Positions 43,101 through 54,537 of a DNA stretch of 64,000 nt are shown here, one piece after another. The first letter of the stretch is position 1. Each line of letters starts with the position of its first letter. The notes under the pieces were generated by a model. It was not told where the DNA came from. It ran no database searches and worked only from the letters and a program-made list of their open reading frames with translations. Made by a program: the position numbers and the translations under genes. Source of the DNA: Austropuccinia psidii (Eukaryota; Basidiomycota; Pucciniomycetes; Pucciniales; Sphaerophragmiaceae); NCBI GenBank assembly GCA_023105745.1, contig JALGQZ010000004.1, forward strand, positions 64,577,112 to 64,641,111. The letters are read 5' to 3'.

Positions 43101-45942
43101 AGTTCTTAGAAAAGTTGGACACAATGAGGAAGTAGAAGTCACAACTCCAGTAATCATTACTTGGCATAATGATAAGTCAAGGATGGTTGGGGATTTTAGG
43201 GCATTGAACACCTATACTATTCCAGACAGGTATCCAATCCCTAGAATCCATGAGACTTTGACTCAATTATCCAAAGCAAAGTTTATTACTTCCATGGATG
43301 CTCTTAAAGGCTTCCATCAGAATGTTTTAACACCTCATGCAAGGAAATTATTGAGAATAATAGCTCATTGTGGTATTTATGAATATTTGAGGATGCCTTT
43401 TGGTATTAAAAATGCACCCTCTCATTATCAAAGAATGATGAATACCATATTCCCACATGAATTATCAGAGGGATGGTTAATCATTTATATTGATGACATT
43501 ATCATTTGTTCAGAAACCTGGCAATCACATTTAGAGAGACTTTCATTAGTACTTAGGAAAATTCTACAAGTGAACATGAAAATTTCTCTTAAAAAATGTA
43601 ATTTTGGGTTTCATGAGTTGAAAGCTCTGGGACATGTAGTATCAGGACTAAGCCTTGGTGTTGACAAAAACAAAGTGGCTGCAGTTTTACTGAAACAAAT
43701 GCCCCAGAACAAAAAAGAGATGATGTCTTTCTTAGGATTTGCCAGTTATTACAGGCAACACCTTAAAGATTTTGCAATCCATGCCAGATCATTATACAGA
43801 ATTTGTGATCAACAGACTGTTTTTGAAATGACACAAGAGAGAATTCAAGCATATGATACAATCAAGCATGCCTTGACCAATGCACCATTATTATTGATGC
43901 CAGACTGGAAACTTCCTTTTAAGCTGTATATTGATGCATGTGGTGATGGTTTAGGAGCTGCTCTTCATCAAGTTCAAATTGTCAATGACAAACCTTATGA
44001 AGGTCCAGTTTGTTTTATTTCAAGACAAATTAAACCTACTGAGGCAAGATATGGAGCTAGCCAAATGGAGTGCCTTTGCCTTGTTTGGGCTCTGGAAAAA
44101 CTTCATTATTATCTTGATGGTAGTGTGTTTGAAGTAATTACTGATTGTAATGCAGTAAAATCACTTCTTAACATGAAGACTCCAAACAGACACATGTTAA
44201 GATGGCAGATTGCTATACAGGAGTATAGAGGCAACATGACCATAGTACATAAAGCTGGAAATATTCATAAGAATGCTGATGGCTTAAGTAGATGGGCATT
44301 ACCCAATACACCTGATAATCCTGCCTATGTTCCTACAAGTGCAGAACCTCAAATCCCAATTGAAGGAATCAATATCACAGATGTTGGAACAGAATTCTTT
44401 GAAGAGGTTAGAGAAAGCTACAGGCAAGATAAGAATTGTCATATTCTTACTGCTCTACTTGACAAAGATTGTAAAGATGTAGCCTTGGCTAATTCTCTGG
44501 ATGATATTTGGAAAACATCTTATGATAATGGAAGATTTCATTTGTTTGATGGTATACTATATCATAGATCTAAACACACATGTGTCATGGTCCTATGTAG
44601 TAGAATGTTGATTAACACAATACTACTAGAATGCCATGATAACATTTATTCTGGACATCTGTCTGAAGACAGAACAATGGAAAGAATTAAGACATGTGCC
44701 TGGTGGCCATCTTGGAGAAAAGATGTCATTGAGTACTGTCATAGTTGTGATAGATGCCAGAAAGCCAATAAAGCTACTGGGAAAAGGTTTGGTTTAATGA
44801 TCCATATTCAAGAACCAAGTACCCCATGGGAAGTGGTTCACATGGATTGGGTAACTGCTTTACCACCTGGAGGTGATAAAAGTTACAATGCATGTCTTGT
44901 TATTGTGGACAGATATAGCAAAACACCAATCTTTTTACCATGCCATAAAGATGACACAGCTATGGATACAGCTCTTCTAATTTGGAACAGAGTCATATCC
45001 CATACTGGTCTCTTTAAAAATATCATTAGTGATAGAGACCCAAAATTCACATCAGCCTTATGGACTAATCTACATAAGCTTTTGGGTACAAAATTATCAT
45101 TTTCAACGGCCTACCATGTACAAACAGATGGACTGGCAGAAAGAATGATTCAAACCCTTGAGGACATGATCAGAAGATTTTGTGCTTATGGCCTGGAGTT
45201 TAAAGATTCTGATGGCTTTACCCATGATTGGTGTACTCTTATACCAGCATTGGAATTAGCCTACAAGACCTCCATCCATGCTTCAACAGGCAAGACTCCT
45301 GCAATGTTGGAAAAAGGATGGAACCCCAAACTTCCAGTTGATACTTTGAAAAAAGATTTGGTTGACATTCATCCAACTGCTTCAAGCTTTAAGCTGCTGC
45401 TTGATAAAGTGAGACATCATGCAAATCAAAGCATGAATGATGCCTTTGAATATGCTAAGCAGAAATGGGATAAAAGTCATAAGACACCAGAATTCAAAGT
45501 AGGGGACTTAATACTAGTTTCAACCTTGAACTTTAATAATATTAAAGGTCCAAAGAAATTGAAAGATTCCTTTGCAGGACCATTTATTATTAAAGCCCTC
45601 CATGGGACAAATGCAGTACAAGTAGAACTGTCAGGAGAGTTAGGAAACAAACACCCAACTTTCCCTGTCAGTCTTGTAAAGCATTACACATCAAGTGATA
45701 AGGAATTATTTCCTTTGAGAAATGAAACACCCTTAGAAGTACCCCCACTTGAACCAAGTGAGGAAAAGAAAGTACTGAAAGTCTTAAAAGAAAGAAGACT
45801 TAGGGGTAAAAATGAAAGAGAATACTTAGTCAGGTACAGAAATCCACAACATGAAGATGAGTGGGTTGAAGAAAGTAACATACCTGATTCCCAAAAGTTT
45901 CTCAGAAGATTCAGACATGAGAGAAGACCAATTCCTCAATAA
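40174..45942 (+). CDS. Gag-pol polyprotein of Ty3/Gypsy chromovirus B
   Basis: 1922 codons without a stop. Residues 1-~60 begin [10 protein letters not shown] (family A starts MPSTRSGASYN). A capsid-like region spans about 440-610 ([17 protein letters not shown]). The zinc knuckle [14 protein letters not shown] is at about 635-648 and the protease LDSGAFC with Asp at ~758. The RT active site YIDDIII has Asp at ~1107/1108. RNase H carries Asp ~1254 ([10 protein letters not shown]) and NADGLSR. The integrase zinc domain includes H~1488, C~1522 and C~1525/1528. The catalytic triad is D~1558 (MDWVTA), D~1620 (SDRDPKF) and E~1656 (AERMIQT), with 35 residues between the last two. A chromodomain lies at ~1880-1915 (REYLVRYRN ... 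WVEESNIPD). All key residues are present, so it looks functional. Residues ~69-260 overlap ORF1 in the +1 frame and may be bypassed by frameshifting. Confidence 0.93.
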   Translation: MTPTRSGSNYSIQSNGSGPGHSSHKSKRQECPPRGEAQMEDARTSTSSQRLASTFEPLIESPEADITAIAVRPEPFPTGNCGNLSIPMEKLVPGVKTTRVGTPSKSLDRHHELLSSSEEVHGARKDRRSSIGLDTNVCQRTSPTDKSLVEKPKHVIRRPEEEVGPGQGQQPSGSSSSIHQQKSASTSAKQAQASPKDQPEGQAKGKGKSKAQVEQALPSELQNSKEGKDSHGQCVQYGKNFDGIQKQGGGKIEPILSKEIDPVKLVTYFESCNKEIMAKFKAFDHVQQKLGNEIVQVKDQQKTIIGLENVNKANILSLTQICERLEHKVTLLNQPDENSISFITGQLRELKIQVQNLENSTGHNAALFQEQLEKSDKARLELKEDIQSSINNISLKNELPRQSTPFLDRNDLNLNNDLHHTISSNDVETACNYKDIPRLEEWPTFSGEGEYNHMEFMKTIDMFKEDFNIPDEYISARLHSLFTKSAKKWYYKMRQDHGKHSWPWWKEQVISKWANDSWRFRMENSFEEAIFNIERDRPMTWFLKQKDRLTALHPDMSEPMVHKRILRKCGGDLEHAIRSRCIEPCSTEDYINAMEDITTRTKIGRNWYKPPIDNKTSGKPISKPNKPHDRPPLKCHKCGSTSHLANTCPKKTRVNEISVEKAEDTKETEVALHESDSEPSEEEETSEELSIENINVSFEVTEVHTHLPQYSDECMDLIHVQDARMQKTKPARGKGYTAGSSCITNIVINNTEAKIHLDSGAFCTCVGKDYLDKIYTNWQDKLMPIEGVKFSSASQNMHPLGIFEATIIFPHPAGSMRLKAEFVVMNNCTSQHFILGNDYLNIYGIDINNYKDRYFTIGENKRQKFAFSPERKEITVIQQVKNVNKEKFVSDQLSEAQISPELTPEMKEELIEILFQFQKAFASDDEPLGAIKGHEVDIMLNVERPYPPLLRRPAYPASPRAREALESHIHELMKLGVLRKVGHNEEVEVTTPVIITWHNDKSRMVGDFRALNTYTIPDRYPIPRIHETLTQLSKAKFITSMDALKGFHQNVLTPHARKLLRIIAHCGIYEYLRMPFGIKNAPSHYQRMMNTIFPHELSEGWLIIYIDDIIICSETWQSHLERLSLVLRKILQVNMKISLKKCNFGFHELKALGHVVSGLSLGVDKNKVAAVLLKQMPQNKKEMMSFLGFASYYRQHLKDFAIHARSLYRICDQQTVFEMTQERIQAYDTIKHALTNAPLLLMPDWKLPFKLYIDACGDGLGAALHQVQIVNDKPYEGPVCFISRQIKPTEARYGASQMECLCLVWALEKLHYYLDGSVFEVITDCNAVKSLLNMKTPNRHMLRWQIAIQEYRGNMTIVHKAGNIHKNADGLSRWALPNTPDNPAYVPTSAEPQIPIEGINITDVGTEFFEEVRESYRQDKNCHILTALLDKDCKDVALANSLDDIWKTSYDNGRFHLFDGILYHRSKHTCVMVLCSRMLINTILLECHDNIYSGHLSEDRTMERIKTCAWWPSWRKDVIEYCHSCDRCQKANKATGKRFGLMIHIQEPSTPWEVVHMDWVTALPPGGDKSYNACLVIVDRYSKTPIFLPCHKDDTAMDTALLIWNRVISHTGLFKNIISDRDPKFTSALWTNLHKLLGTKLSFSTAYHVQTDGLAERMIQTLEDMIRRFCAYGLEFKDSDGFTHDWCTLIPALELAYKTSIHASTGKTPAMLEKGWNPKLPVDTLKKDLVDIHPTASSFKLLLDKVRHHANQSMNDAFEYAKQKWDKSHKTPEFKVGDLILVSTLNFNNIKGPKKLKDSFAGPFIIKALHGTNAVQVELSGELGNKHPTFPVSLVKHYTSSDKELFPLRNETPLEVPPLEPSEEKKVLKVLKERRLRGKNEREYLVRYRNPQHEDEWVEESNIPDSQKFLRRFRHERRPIPQ
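40379..40954 (+). CDS. ORF1 of element B, overlapping in the +1 frame
   Basis: 191 codons wholly inside the gag-pol frame, +1 to it. It resembles the family A ORF1 (49764-49165): FQQATVEIY against [20 protein letters not shown] against NSYLTVRKFLG, GWTPM against [25 protein letters not shown] against YRIPKIQQDAMENVFQMART, and both end in Lys-stop. The frame-0 product over the same bases is far less alike. The middle is Pro/Gln/Lys-rich, the C-terminus helical and charged. There is an in-frame stop just before 40376, so it must be entered from frame 0 by a +1 shift, by splicing, or from the ATG at 40379. Function unknown; a gag-type structural protein is inferred. Confidence 0.65.
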   Translation: MLLDLNHFQQATVEIYQSQWKNWFLASKQQEWELLPSLWIGTMNSYLQVKKFMGPEKTEDLLLGWTPMSVKGQVQQIKAWLKNQSMLSEDQKKKLAQGKDNSQVEAPQASTSKNPPQQVPNKPKQAPKTNQKGKQKAKGKAKPKWNKPYPQNYRIPKKEKTAMDNVFNMARTLMEFKNKEEERLNQSFPKK

Positions 45943-46062
45943 AAGTTTGAATTGTGTGCTTTACATACTTGAACAGTATAAGTAGAGAGGTTGGACAGTG
46001 GATTATACCCGCCCCAAATAACTTGGGGGTACACTAAAGGAAAATTGTGGTACAATTTTTTT

Positions 46063-46076
46063 TTGGTGGTAGGGAA
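46063..46076 (+). promoter_or_regulatory. Polypurine tract, element B
   Basis: TTGGTGGTAGGGAA directly before the TGTGAGCC of the 3' LTR, after a T-run (the element A tract also follows a T-run). Confidence 0.6.
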
Positions 46077-48269
46077 TGTGAGCCTGTGAGGTATGTTTAA
46101 CATACCCATAAGGCCACAAATGATTTTATAAACAATTAAATTTGTCTTAAACAGACTTTTTAGTTGAATTTAAAATAAAAAATAATAAAAAATAAGTATA
46201 ACTTTTTTTTGGATAAACAAAGTTATAATTATTATGTCATTTTTGGATTCTACACCAAAAATAACCTAGGGTACACCCATAGGGTGTTATACCCAAAAAC
46301 ACTTATTTCTTGTGTTATTAGAAGATTTAAGAATCTCACAGTACTAATGTAACTTTTTAACATTTTTTTAAAATTGTTAAATTTAAGCTTAATTAAGCTT
46401 AAATTTAAAGTTACATAAGGTTTATGCAACTTTACCAAAATTTTAGTTAAAATTGAGGTGTGGTGTATATTTACTGAATTGGCTAAGGATTTGCCATACA
46501 GAATGTAAATCCTGCGTGAGCTCAATTTAAAAGGGTTTAAGGCCATAGTATGGCTTTAAATAAATAAAAGGGCAAAATCCACGCAAAAAGGTGGGACAAA
46601 GGAAAAAGACCAAATAGAGCTGGGGTACCCAACTTTTTGGATCTGCAAGGATTCAATTAAGGTTGTCCACCTGTATTGGAGGATTTTCAACCTTATTTAA
46701 ACTTTAAGATTAGACTTTGATCCAACCTTAAGGTTTAAACTGGTTTTATCCTAAATTGGACAGGAATTTCAAGCTGCCAAGAGGGTAAATCCCAATAAGC
46801 AGGCTTGGAATCAAGGTTTTAAGAACTGTCAAAGCTTAATCAAGCTTAAAAAGCTTAAATAAGCTTAAAACTTTAAGGTTTCAATCATCAAAACCTTATC
46901 AAAACTTAAGGTTTTGTGTGTATTGCTATTTTACGTGGAAAAATAGTAATAACTTCAAAAATTCATTAAAAATCCAAATCTTAATGGATTTGCTTGAAAA
47001 TTTCACACAGCTTAGGATTTAATATTATCAATATATAAATTAAATTTTAAGTATCTTTTATTAATAGGTTTCCTGGGTAATTAGCCTGGAAAATTACTTT
47101 TTTAATTAAGCTTAAAGAAAATTATGATTTCTTTAAAAATTAATTAAAAATTCAGTTTAAGAGATTTCTGCTTGAAACTCTGATTTTATGTTGTTCATGT
47201 GATGAACTTTAATATAAATAAACTTATTTTATATTAAAACTTAAAATAATTAAACTAAATGAGGATTAAAGTTACTTGGAGTTAAGAATAACACTGATAA
47301 CTTTAAATTGGAAGTAAAAATAAGTTGCCTTAAGTTAAGAACTTAATTTTTAAGCATGGTTTTTCAGTTTTGACCTGAGCACGCCCTCTACATCCATTAT
47401 GAATCATGAGAGCTGCTCTGTAGACATAAAAAGAGTCTTTTCATCACTGTTTTTGTCCATCATTCATAATCAATCCAATCATATTAGAAATTTAAACAGG
47501 TAAAGTTTTATTAAATATAAAATCTTATTATTAAAAGTAATTCTTAAGTTATTTTTATTCTTTATTTATTAAATTAAAGAATTGAAGTCATAGAATTCAG
47601 ATTATTGTTGTAATCATCTATAATAAATTTTATTATATAAAATTATCATCTTAAATATCTTTTAAAATCCACAAATTCCTCTCAAAAACTCTTTAATCAT
47701 AAATTTTAGTATAAAAAGTTGTTTTATCTTTGATTTTATTGATTTTTGGCGTGTTTTTAACTTATAATCATTATTTAATATAATAACTGTTGTTTTATAA
47801 CTTGTTGTATTAAATAAATCTTATAAGTAAGTTTTCTCTAAAAGTTCTATATATTTTTTTATCTAGTAATAGTTTTTTTTATATAGAATTTTATTCTATA
47901 AAGAATTATTTCTGCAAAGTGTGTGATTAATTCTTTTTATAAATAATATTTATGTTATTTATAAGTGGTTAATATTCTTATTTTCCACGTGTAATTGTCT
48001 CATTAAGAGCTTTACACTTCTTATTGTTATAACTGTCAGTGACTATAACAATAATAGAATAATTATAATTTATTATAATTATTATATTTTTTTTTATTAT
48101 TATATTATTATAATAATAATTAAATTTATTTTTTTATATAATTATTTTTAATAATTATATTTAAATTTGTGGTTATAATATTTCATTATATTATATTTTT
48201 CTACTGAGGACAGTCATAGTACTCTTGATATTGTTACTATTATCAAGAGTTTCATAGACAAACCTTACA
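46077..48269 (+). mobile_element. 3' LTR of element B
   Basis: 2193 bases, near-identical to 37265-39456. Differences seen include G/C in CAATGATC versus CAATCATC, GCTTAGAAT versus GCTTAGGAT, TCTATACAG versus TCTATAAAG, GCACAGTG versus GCAAAGTG, ATATTATT versus ATGTTATT, and a T-run one base longer. Palindrome copy at 46379-46406. Followed by ACCAG (48270-48274). Confidence 0.95.
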
Positions 48270-49828
48270 ACCAGTCTGTCTGGTAATTCAAAATCCTCTT
48301 TGATCATGTCAATACCTCTAATGAATTCCATATGGTCATACTCTCCTTCACTACTGAAGTGAGGCCATTCTTTAAGTTTTGGAACTTCTTTCAAGAGTGC
48401 TTGGAGTGCTTGGCCCATTGATGGTTCCAAGTTATGAAAAGAAGTGGATAATTCATTTTTTAATTGTGAATTATCAGGATCCAATACTTGTGGATTTGAA
48501 ATGCTTGTGCCCTCATTTTGATTTAGAGGTGTAGACATTCTTGGTAAGGTGTTCAGTATTTGTTCAATGTCATTAATTTTACTGTTGCTACACCTTTGGG
48601 AATTTCTGTATTCATGTTGGAAGCTTTGTATTAAATTTATTACTTCAATTTTATACATGTCTTCCTTATGTGTCAGTTCTTGCCATAACTCTGTCTGTCT
48701 TGTATTATCAGCAGTGACTTGATTCAATTTCATTGATAATTTTGATACTTCTTCTTGTGAAGCATAAAAACACTTTTTCAAGGCAATGGTATATGTCTTT
48801 ACTTCAGTAAATGAATTTGAAATGTCATCAAGGACCTTCTTGTTATCTGTCTTGATAATATTTATGGCTTGTTTAATTCTTGTTTCAATTATGTCATCAA
48901 TATTGAATTTAGAATATTTATCTGTTAATTCTTTAATAATGGCAGATTGTTCATTTATTTTATTGTTAGAAGAATTATCATTATTGAAATTTTTAATTGT
49001 TCTTAAAACTTTTTCAAAACACATAAGTGTTCCATTAATTTGGCACAGACTCAGGTTGTTTGTTTTAATGTTGTTACAAATGGTTTCATTTTTGTCAGAA
49101 AGATGTTTTTTCACGTCATTTATAGCATTATACAACTCTGGGATGGAATCAAATATGTCAGAAATCATTTCTGGAATCTTAATCTGGCTTCCTCCTTTTT
49201 CTGTATTTCCATCATGGTTCTGGCCATCTGAAATACATTTTCCATGGCATCCTGCTGAATCTTTGGGATTCTGTAGCCCTGGCTGTAAGGTTTTGGGGCT
49301 GGTGCCTTCCCTTTGCCCTTGTTTGGAGTTTGTGGCTGCTTTTTCACGTTGGAATTGCTGCTGCTGGCCACTGGGGCTGTTTTTGGCACTGGTTTGGGTG
49401 GTGGAGGGTTGTTTTTCCTCCATTCTAGTGTCAAAAGCATCATGTTTTTCTTCTCCATAAATGGATGCCATCCATTGAGCAATTTGCAAGTGTTGGGATG
49501 GCCCAAGAATTTTCTTACTGTCAGGTAAGAATTAGTGCAATTCTTCCACAGGTCTGCAAGGATCTGGTACTCCTTGAATTGAAGTGCATTGCTGTATGCA
49601 CTGTGGCTGGCTTTGTATATGTCCACAGAGGCTTGTTGTGGCAGTGTCAGCTCTTTTTGAAGGTAAAATAGTATTATCAGCTTCAGAATGACCAAATTTA
49701 GTTGTTTGAAAGTCATCAACTGACCCTTTTCCTTCTGTACCTGGTTGGCCTCTGCCATAATCACGTCTATTACCTTTTTGGGAGATGCTTGAGGGGTTGT
49801 AGCTGGCTCCTGACCTGGTTGAAGGCAT
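48270..49828 (-). pseudogene. Family A gag, N-terminal part, cut by element B
   Basis: Minus strand, frame 0. The ATG at 49828 opens MPSTRSGASYN and runs to a stop at 49534-49532. The same frame is then open from 49531 to the element B insertion at 48270, with the ATG at 49168 starting right at the end of ORF1. The C-part is rich in Asn, Lys and Ile with probable coiled coils, then the capsid start (KLKEWPHFSSEGEYDHMEF, KEDFELPDRL). The capsid continues at 37264. The frame-0 stop inside the ORF1 overlap is not necessarily damage: under a 0/+1/0 scheme that stretch of frame 0 is not used. Confidence 0.8.
49165..49764 (-). CDS. ORF1 of family A element, +1 frame
   Basis: 199 codons on the minus strand, +1 to the MPSTRSG frame and uninterrupted, ending in TGA at 49167-49165. 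That TGA overlaps an ATG of the gag-pol frame (AUGA, ATG at 49168-49166). It is homologous to the element B ORF1. Conserved parts are PQQASVDIY, NSYLTVRKFLG, NGWHPF, a Pro-rich middle, and SQGYRIPK plus MENVFQMARTMMEIQKKEE. It survives intact in an element whose pol is broken. Function unknown. Confidence 0.6.
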   Translation of the reverse strand: MIMAEANQVQKEKGQLMTFKQLNLVILKLIILFYLQKELTLPQQASVDIYKASHSAYSNALQFKEYQILADLWKNCTNSYLTVRKFLGHPNTCKLLNGWHPFMEKKNMMLLTLEWRKNNPPPPKPVPKTAPVASSSNSNVKKQPQTPNKGKGKAPAPKPYSQGYRIPKIQQDAMENVFQMARTMMEIQKKEEARLRFQK

Positions 49829-49847
49829 AATTATGGTTTAAAAAGGC

Positions 49848-50099
49848 TTAAAATAGTATTTTTACGTCAAAAAACTTACTATTGGCCAAATTCTTAGCTT
49901 TCTGAAGAGTATTACTTATGTCCAAGTTAATTAATTCAGAAGACATTGGTTCAGGTTGATTATTTTGAGTCACAATTACAGTACTAGTATGGTCTGAATT
50001 AATAGTGCTTGCAGGAACAATGCTGGTGACTGTTGAGGCTGTTTCAATGTTTTCTTGTCTTACCACGTTGTCAGACACTAAAATTAATGAAAAAGCCAA
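49848..50099 (-). CDS. Leader ORF of family A
   Basis: 83 codons, Ser/Thr/Asn-rich, ending 19 bases before the MPSTRSG ATG. It spans TTTTAG|TGTCTG, the same acceptor-like AG|TGTCT as in element B, and ends near a GTAAGT donor-like site. Here an ATG lies upstream of the AG, unlike in B and D. Expression uncertain. Confidence 0.3.
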   Translation of the reverse strand: MAFSLILVSDNVVRQENIETASTVTSIVPASTINSDHTSTVIVTQNNQPEPMSSELINLDISNTLQKAKNLANSKFFDVKILF

Positions 50100-50302
50100 T
50101 TAATTAAGTAAAAAAAGGTTATTTCAAAAAAAGAAATAAAATATAAGCCTCACTTATAATATGAAAAAAATTATTTTTTATGGATTTTTTTGGATTATAA
50201 GTATTTTTTATATGTTTTTAAATTTTTCAATATAAGAAAAAAAGATTTAAAAAGAGTAAAAAAAATATTTCACAGGTAAAATATCACGGCTGGGCCCCCA
50301 AA
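50100..50302 (-). other. Leader of family A with candidate primer-binding site
   Basis: On the minus strand the LTR end CACCTTACA is followed by TTTGGGGGCCCAGCCGTGA, close to the element B block. The rest is AT-rich without a gene. Confidence 0.5.
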
Positions 50303-52124
50303 TGTAAGGTGTGGATATGAAACTTTGATTAAAAATCAAGTACTCTTCCTGTCCTCAAAATTTGTATAAGGTAGAATTCAGTTAAAAATAGTATGAAATA
50401 TTATTTTTAAGAGAAAGCACGCCAATTTTATTGTTTATAACTTTATTAGTATAAAGCAATAATATTATAAAAATTTATTGTTTTACCAACAATAAAAATT
50501 TATCCAAAAAATACTCTACAAGAGATATTTTAAGGCTACAAAAGAAATTTCTTCAAGAGCAATTTCAATTGGAATTAATTGAGCAAAGAACTGCAAGCAA
50601 TTAATTAAAGAACAAAGTCTTTAAAAAGAATATTAAAGAGAAAACACGCCCAAAAGTGACCAGAGTGAATTTGGAAACAAAGTGACAAAGTTTACAGTGA
50701 TGAAAGATGCTTTAATTCACTTTTGGGGTGGTTCAGGGGTAAAAATGATTATAAGAGTTACAAACAATGATTATAATGATTTTTTCACGTGGTTAAAAGG
50801 ATTAAAATAATTTAAAAATGGTGGTTGGAATCTTTGATTGATTGGTTTAACAGTGTTTAAACTAGTTAATAAAAGGAAAAGACTCTAACATGAAGAGAAA
50901 AGTGGGGCAAAGAAGACACTCTTTTATAGCCCTCAATTCTCTTACTCCAAAAGTAAATTTTACTCTTTTCAGTCGTGAAAAACAGTCTGACAACAGAAAA
51001 GCCAATTATGGCATCATCAAACCCTGGTTTAGACCAAAAAGGGCTGGTTTAAGCCATTTTTTGCCATTTTTAGCCATTTTAGACCCTTAAATCAGCCATT
51101 ACTATAGCAATACCAGGCCTAGAGCCTTCAAAACACGTCAGAATGTGTGTCAGAGGCGTAGAAACCAGTTAAAACTGTTTTTACTATGATTGTTTTATCT
51201 TAAGGGTAGTTTTACCCTCTTGGCAACAGCTAAAACTACCCCAGTTGGTATCAAAACCTCATCATCGATTGAGTCCACAGACCCTGTAACTCAATTCCAG
51301 GCCAAAAGTGATGAACTTTTGCGTGAATTTTGACATCCCACGCCTGTCAGCAAGGATTTTGGGGGTCTAGCTCCCCCTTAGAGCTGGAGTTCCTTTTCCC
51401 CCCCAATTTATTTTTCCTTTAATTCCTCATCATGTATTATACTTATAATTTACATATGTAATTCAATTTAATTGTACAGTACAATACAGTAATAATTGAC
51501 ACCTCATATGTAAATCAAAGTTCACTTATGTAATACACGCGCACATTTTGACATTTCAATTGAATTCAATTGAGAATACTTCAATTCCTCATAGCTTCTA
51601 AACTAAACACAACACCTCAATTTTAACACAAAAATTGATGGTTAACACCACATGTGGTGTGAATTAAATTAAGGTTTTGAGGATTTTCAACTTTTGTATT
51701 GAAAATACTAAAAACTTAATTTAAGCTTATTTAGAGTTGAGTTACAAGAATTTCACTCAGAGGTGACCCCACCTGATTTTTTATGAGGAATCCAATGGTG
51801 AAATAATTTTTATGTATTTATTTATTGGATAAAAAGTTATAATAAATTTTATTTAACTTTTTTCCAAATTTATTTATTTTTTCACAATTTTGTTAAAATT
51901 TCATTTTTACTTAATTTTTTCAAGTATAAATGTAATTTTATACTTACAGAATTTAATGTATTTTTATTTTTAAATTGTAATTAATTTTTTATTTTTAATA
52001 TAATTTTATATTTATATTTTGATTCTTATTTTAATTATATAAATAAATTTATTTTATTTATACTAATATGTTATTTTTATATTTGTGGTCTTTTGGGTAT
52101 ATGAAATTACCTCTAAGGCTCACA
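50303..52124 (-). mobile_element. 5' LTR of family A element
   Basis: 1822 bases, homologous to 31027-32863; the 15-base length difference is one gap near 51404. Followed by CAACA at 52125-52129. Confidence 0.93.
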
Positions 52125-53283
52125 CAACATAATGTAGACAAGATTTGTATTTAATTCTTGATCGTATTTTGATTAAATGGCTTTACAGGGAAATTATGAT
52201 TTAGATATACTTGTAATTATAGTTTGTTAATTTAAAAAATGAGGATCCAAATTTAATTAGCTTTGAAAAAAAGAAAAATTGAATTTATGAGTCTGATTAT
52301 ATTTAGATGCTTCAGTAATTAAAAAATGATAAAATAATTCAAAATATGAGCTTAATTTTCTTTAAACTTTGTTTCATTTAATCATAAAGTATTATTATTC
52401 ATAAAAGAAGGTTCAGCTCAAAATATGGGGTGTTTATGAATATTTTAAATTTAATTTTTATATTTTTTTTTACAGTTAGGAAATAAAATTTTAAACAACT
52501 TTAAAAAAAAGTAAATAGGAAGTAAATATTATTTCACATGAAGATTGATTTGAAGAAAATTTGGTTTAGGATCATTCATTAGTATAATGAGGCTGGGGAA
52601 TTTTGAAATAAGAATCCAAAAAAAAATATAGAAAAAAAAAGGATTATGAGCTTGAATTTTTAATTCTTACTTTCCTTAAAATATGGATTATTTTTAAATA
52701 AGAAAATTTCAGAAGAAAGTTCTAAGGCTTATTTGAGGAAAAAAATATTATAATTGTAAAAGTATGTACTTGTTACCAAGTTATTCTTGACTTGAATATA
52801 TATGTATAGAGCTTAAATTATTAAAAAAATAATATAGATTTTTTGAATTATTAAATATGAAGAAAAAAATTAATCAATACAAAAAATAGATTTTCAATTA
52901 AAAAAAGTGTGGCTTTATTATTAAATTTAAATTTATGGAAAGAACTAAGAATACGTAACAAAGAAAGAATCCATTTTTCAGAAATTCTTTGACATATTTT
53001 TTATCATTTATTATAAGTGTTTTGATCCTGTTTTATTGCTGAAGAACTCACTGGAATTCTCTGTCTATTAATATTATATACCTTAATAATAAGGGGTTTT
53101 TCACACTTCACTATGATAGAAAACTTAAAGGTAATTCATTATTTGAGATATTTTATCATCTTTGTTTAATACTATAATTAATAAAATGAAGCTGTAACTT
53201 CAACCATAAATCTTGAAATTTTTTCCCTTCAGATAATAACACATTAATAAAACCATCTGTTGGGGACAAATTCTCCCACAGTT
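52125..53283 (+). repeat. Repeat R, copy 2
   Basis: Same sequence and orientation as 28492-29683. It begins exactly at CAACATAATG, after the LTR-X end once element A is removed, and is cut at 53283 by the family B-like LTR. No gene is seen. Confidence 0.75.
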
Positions 53284-54499
53284 TGTGAGGTTTGTCTATG
53301 AAACTCTTGATAATAGTAACAATATCTAGAGGACTATGACTGTCCTCAGTAGAAAAATATAATATAATAAAATATTGTCACCACAAATTTAATATAATTA
53401 AAAATAATCATATATAAAAAATAAATTTAATTATTATTATAGAAAATAATAACAAAAAAATATAATAATTATAACAAATGCTAATTATTCTATCATTGTT
53501 ATAGTCACTGACAATTATAACAATAAGAAGTGTAAAGCTCTTAATGAGACAATTACATGTGGAAAATATAAATATTTAACCACTTATAAATAATATATAA
53601 ATATTATTTATAAAAGAATTAAAACACACACTTTGCATAAATAATTCTTATAAAAAAATTCTATATAAAAAAACTAATAATAGATAAAAAAAATATAGAA
53701 TTTTAGAGAAAACTCACTTATAATATAAATTTAATACAACAAGTCAAACAACAACAGTTATTATATTAAGTAATTATTATAAGTTAAAAACATCCAAAAA
53801 ATCAATATTTTTAAATATAAAACAACTTTTTATAATAAAAATTATGATTAAAGAGTTTTTGAGAGGAATTCGTGGATTTTAAAAGATATTTTAAAGAAAA
53901 TAATTTTCTAAAATAAAATATATTATAGGTGATTGCAAAAATAATCTAATTTCTATGATTTCAATTCTTTAATTTAAGATTCATAAAGAATAAAATACTT
54001 AAAAAATACTTTAATAATAAGATTTTTTATATAATAAAACTTTACCTGTTTAAATGTTTAATATGATTGGATTTATAATTGATGATGGACAAAAACAGTG
54101 ATGAAAAGACTCTTTTTATGTCTACAGAGAAGCTCTCATGATTCATGATGGATATAGAGGGCGTTCTCAGGTCAAAACTGAAAAACCATGCTTAAAAATA
54201 AGGTTCCTAACTCAAGGTAACTTATTTTTAATTCCAATTTAAATTTACCATTGTTATTCTTAACTCCAAGTAGCTTTAATCCTTGTTTAAGGTAATTATT
54301 ATTTTAAGTTTAAATACAAAATAAGTTTATTTATATGAAGGTCCATCACATGAACAACTTAAAAATAGAGTTTCAAGCAGAAATCCCTTAGACTCAATTT
54401 TTAATTAATTTTTAAAGAAATCTTGATTTTCTTCAAGTATAATTAAAAGAGTAAATTTTCAGGCAAATTACCCAGGAAATATGTTTATAAAGGATACTT

Positions 54500-54537
<38 letters not shown>

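Larger units (their letters stand above)
37265..48269 (+). mobile_element. Ty3/Gypsy chromovirus, family B, intact and young
   Basis: An 11005-base element inserted in the gag of element A, with the duplication ACCAG at 37260-37264 and 48270-48274. The LTRs (37265-39456 and 46077-48269) differ by about six changes by eye. A polypurine tract, a candidate primer-binding site and an uninterrupted 1922-codon gag-pol frame are all present. Its orientation is opposite to A. The LTR start TGTGAGCC and the post-LTR block TTTGGGGGCC are shared with A, so the families are related. Confidence 0.96.
31027..52124 (-). mobile_element. Ty3/Gypsy chromovirus, family A, minus strand, split by element B
   Basis: LTRs 31027-32863 and 50303-52124 flank a minus-strand gag-pol region. 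The target duplication CAACA is at 31022-31026 and 52125-52129. Its gag is interrupted at 37264/48270 by element B (11005 bases plus a 5-base duplication); without it, A is about 10.1 kb. The LTRs differ by about 16 substitutions and one 15-base gap by eye, so A is older than B, as nesting requires. Besides the insertion, pol has a frameshift near 33318. Confidence 0.95.
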
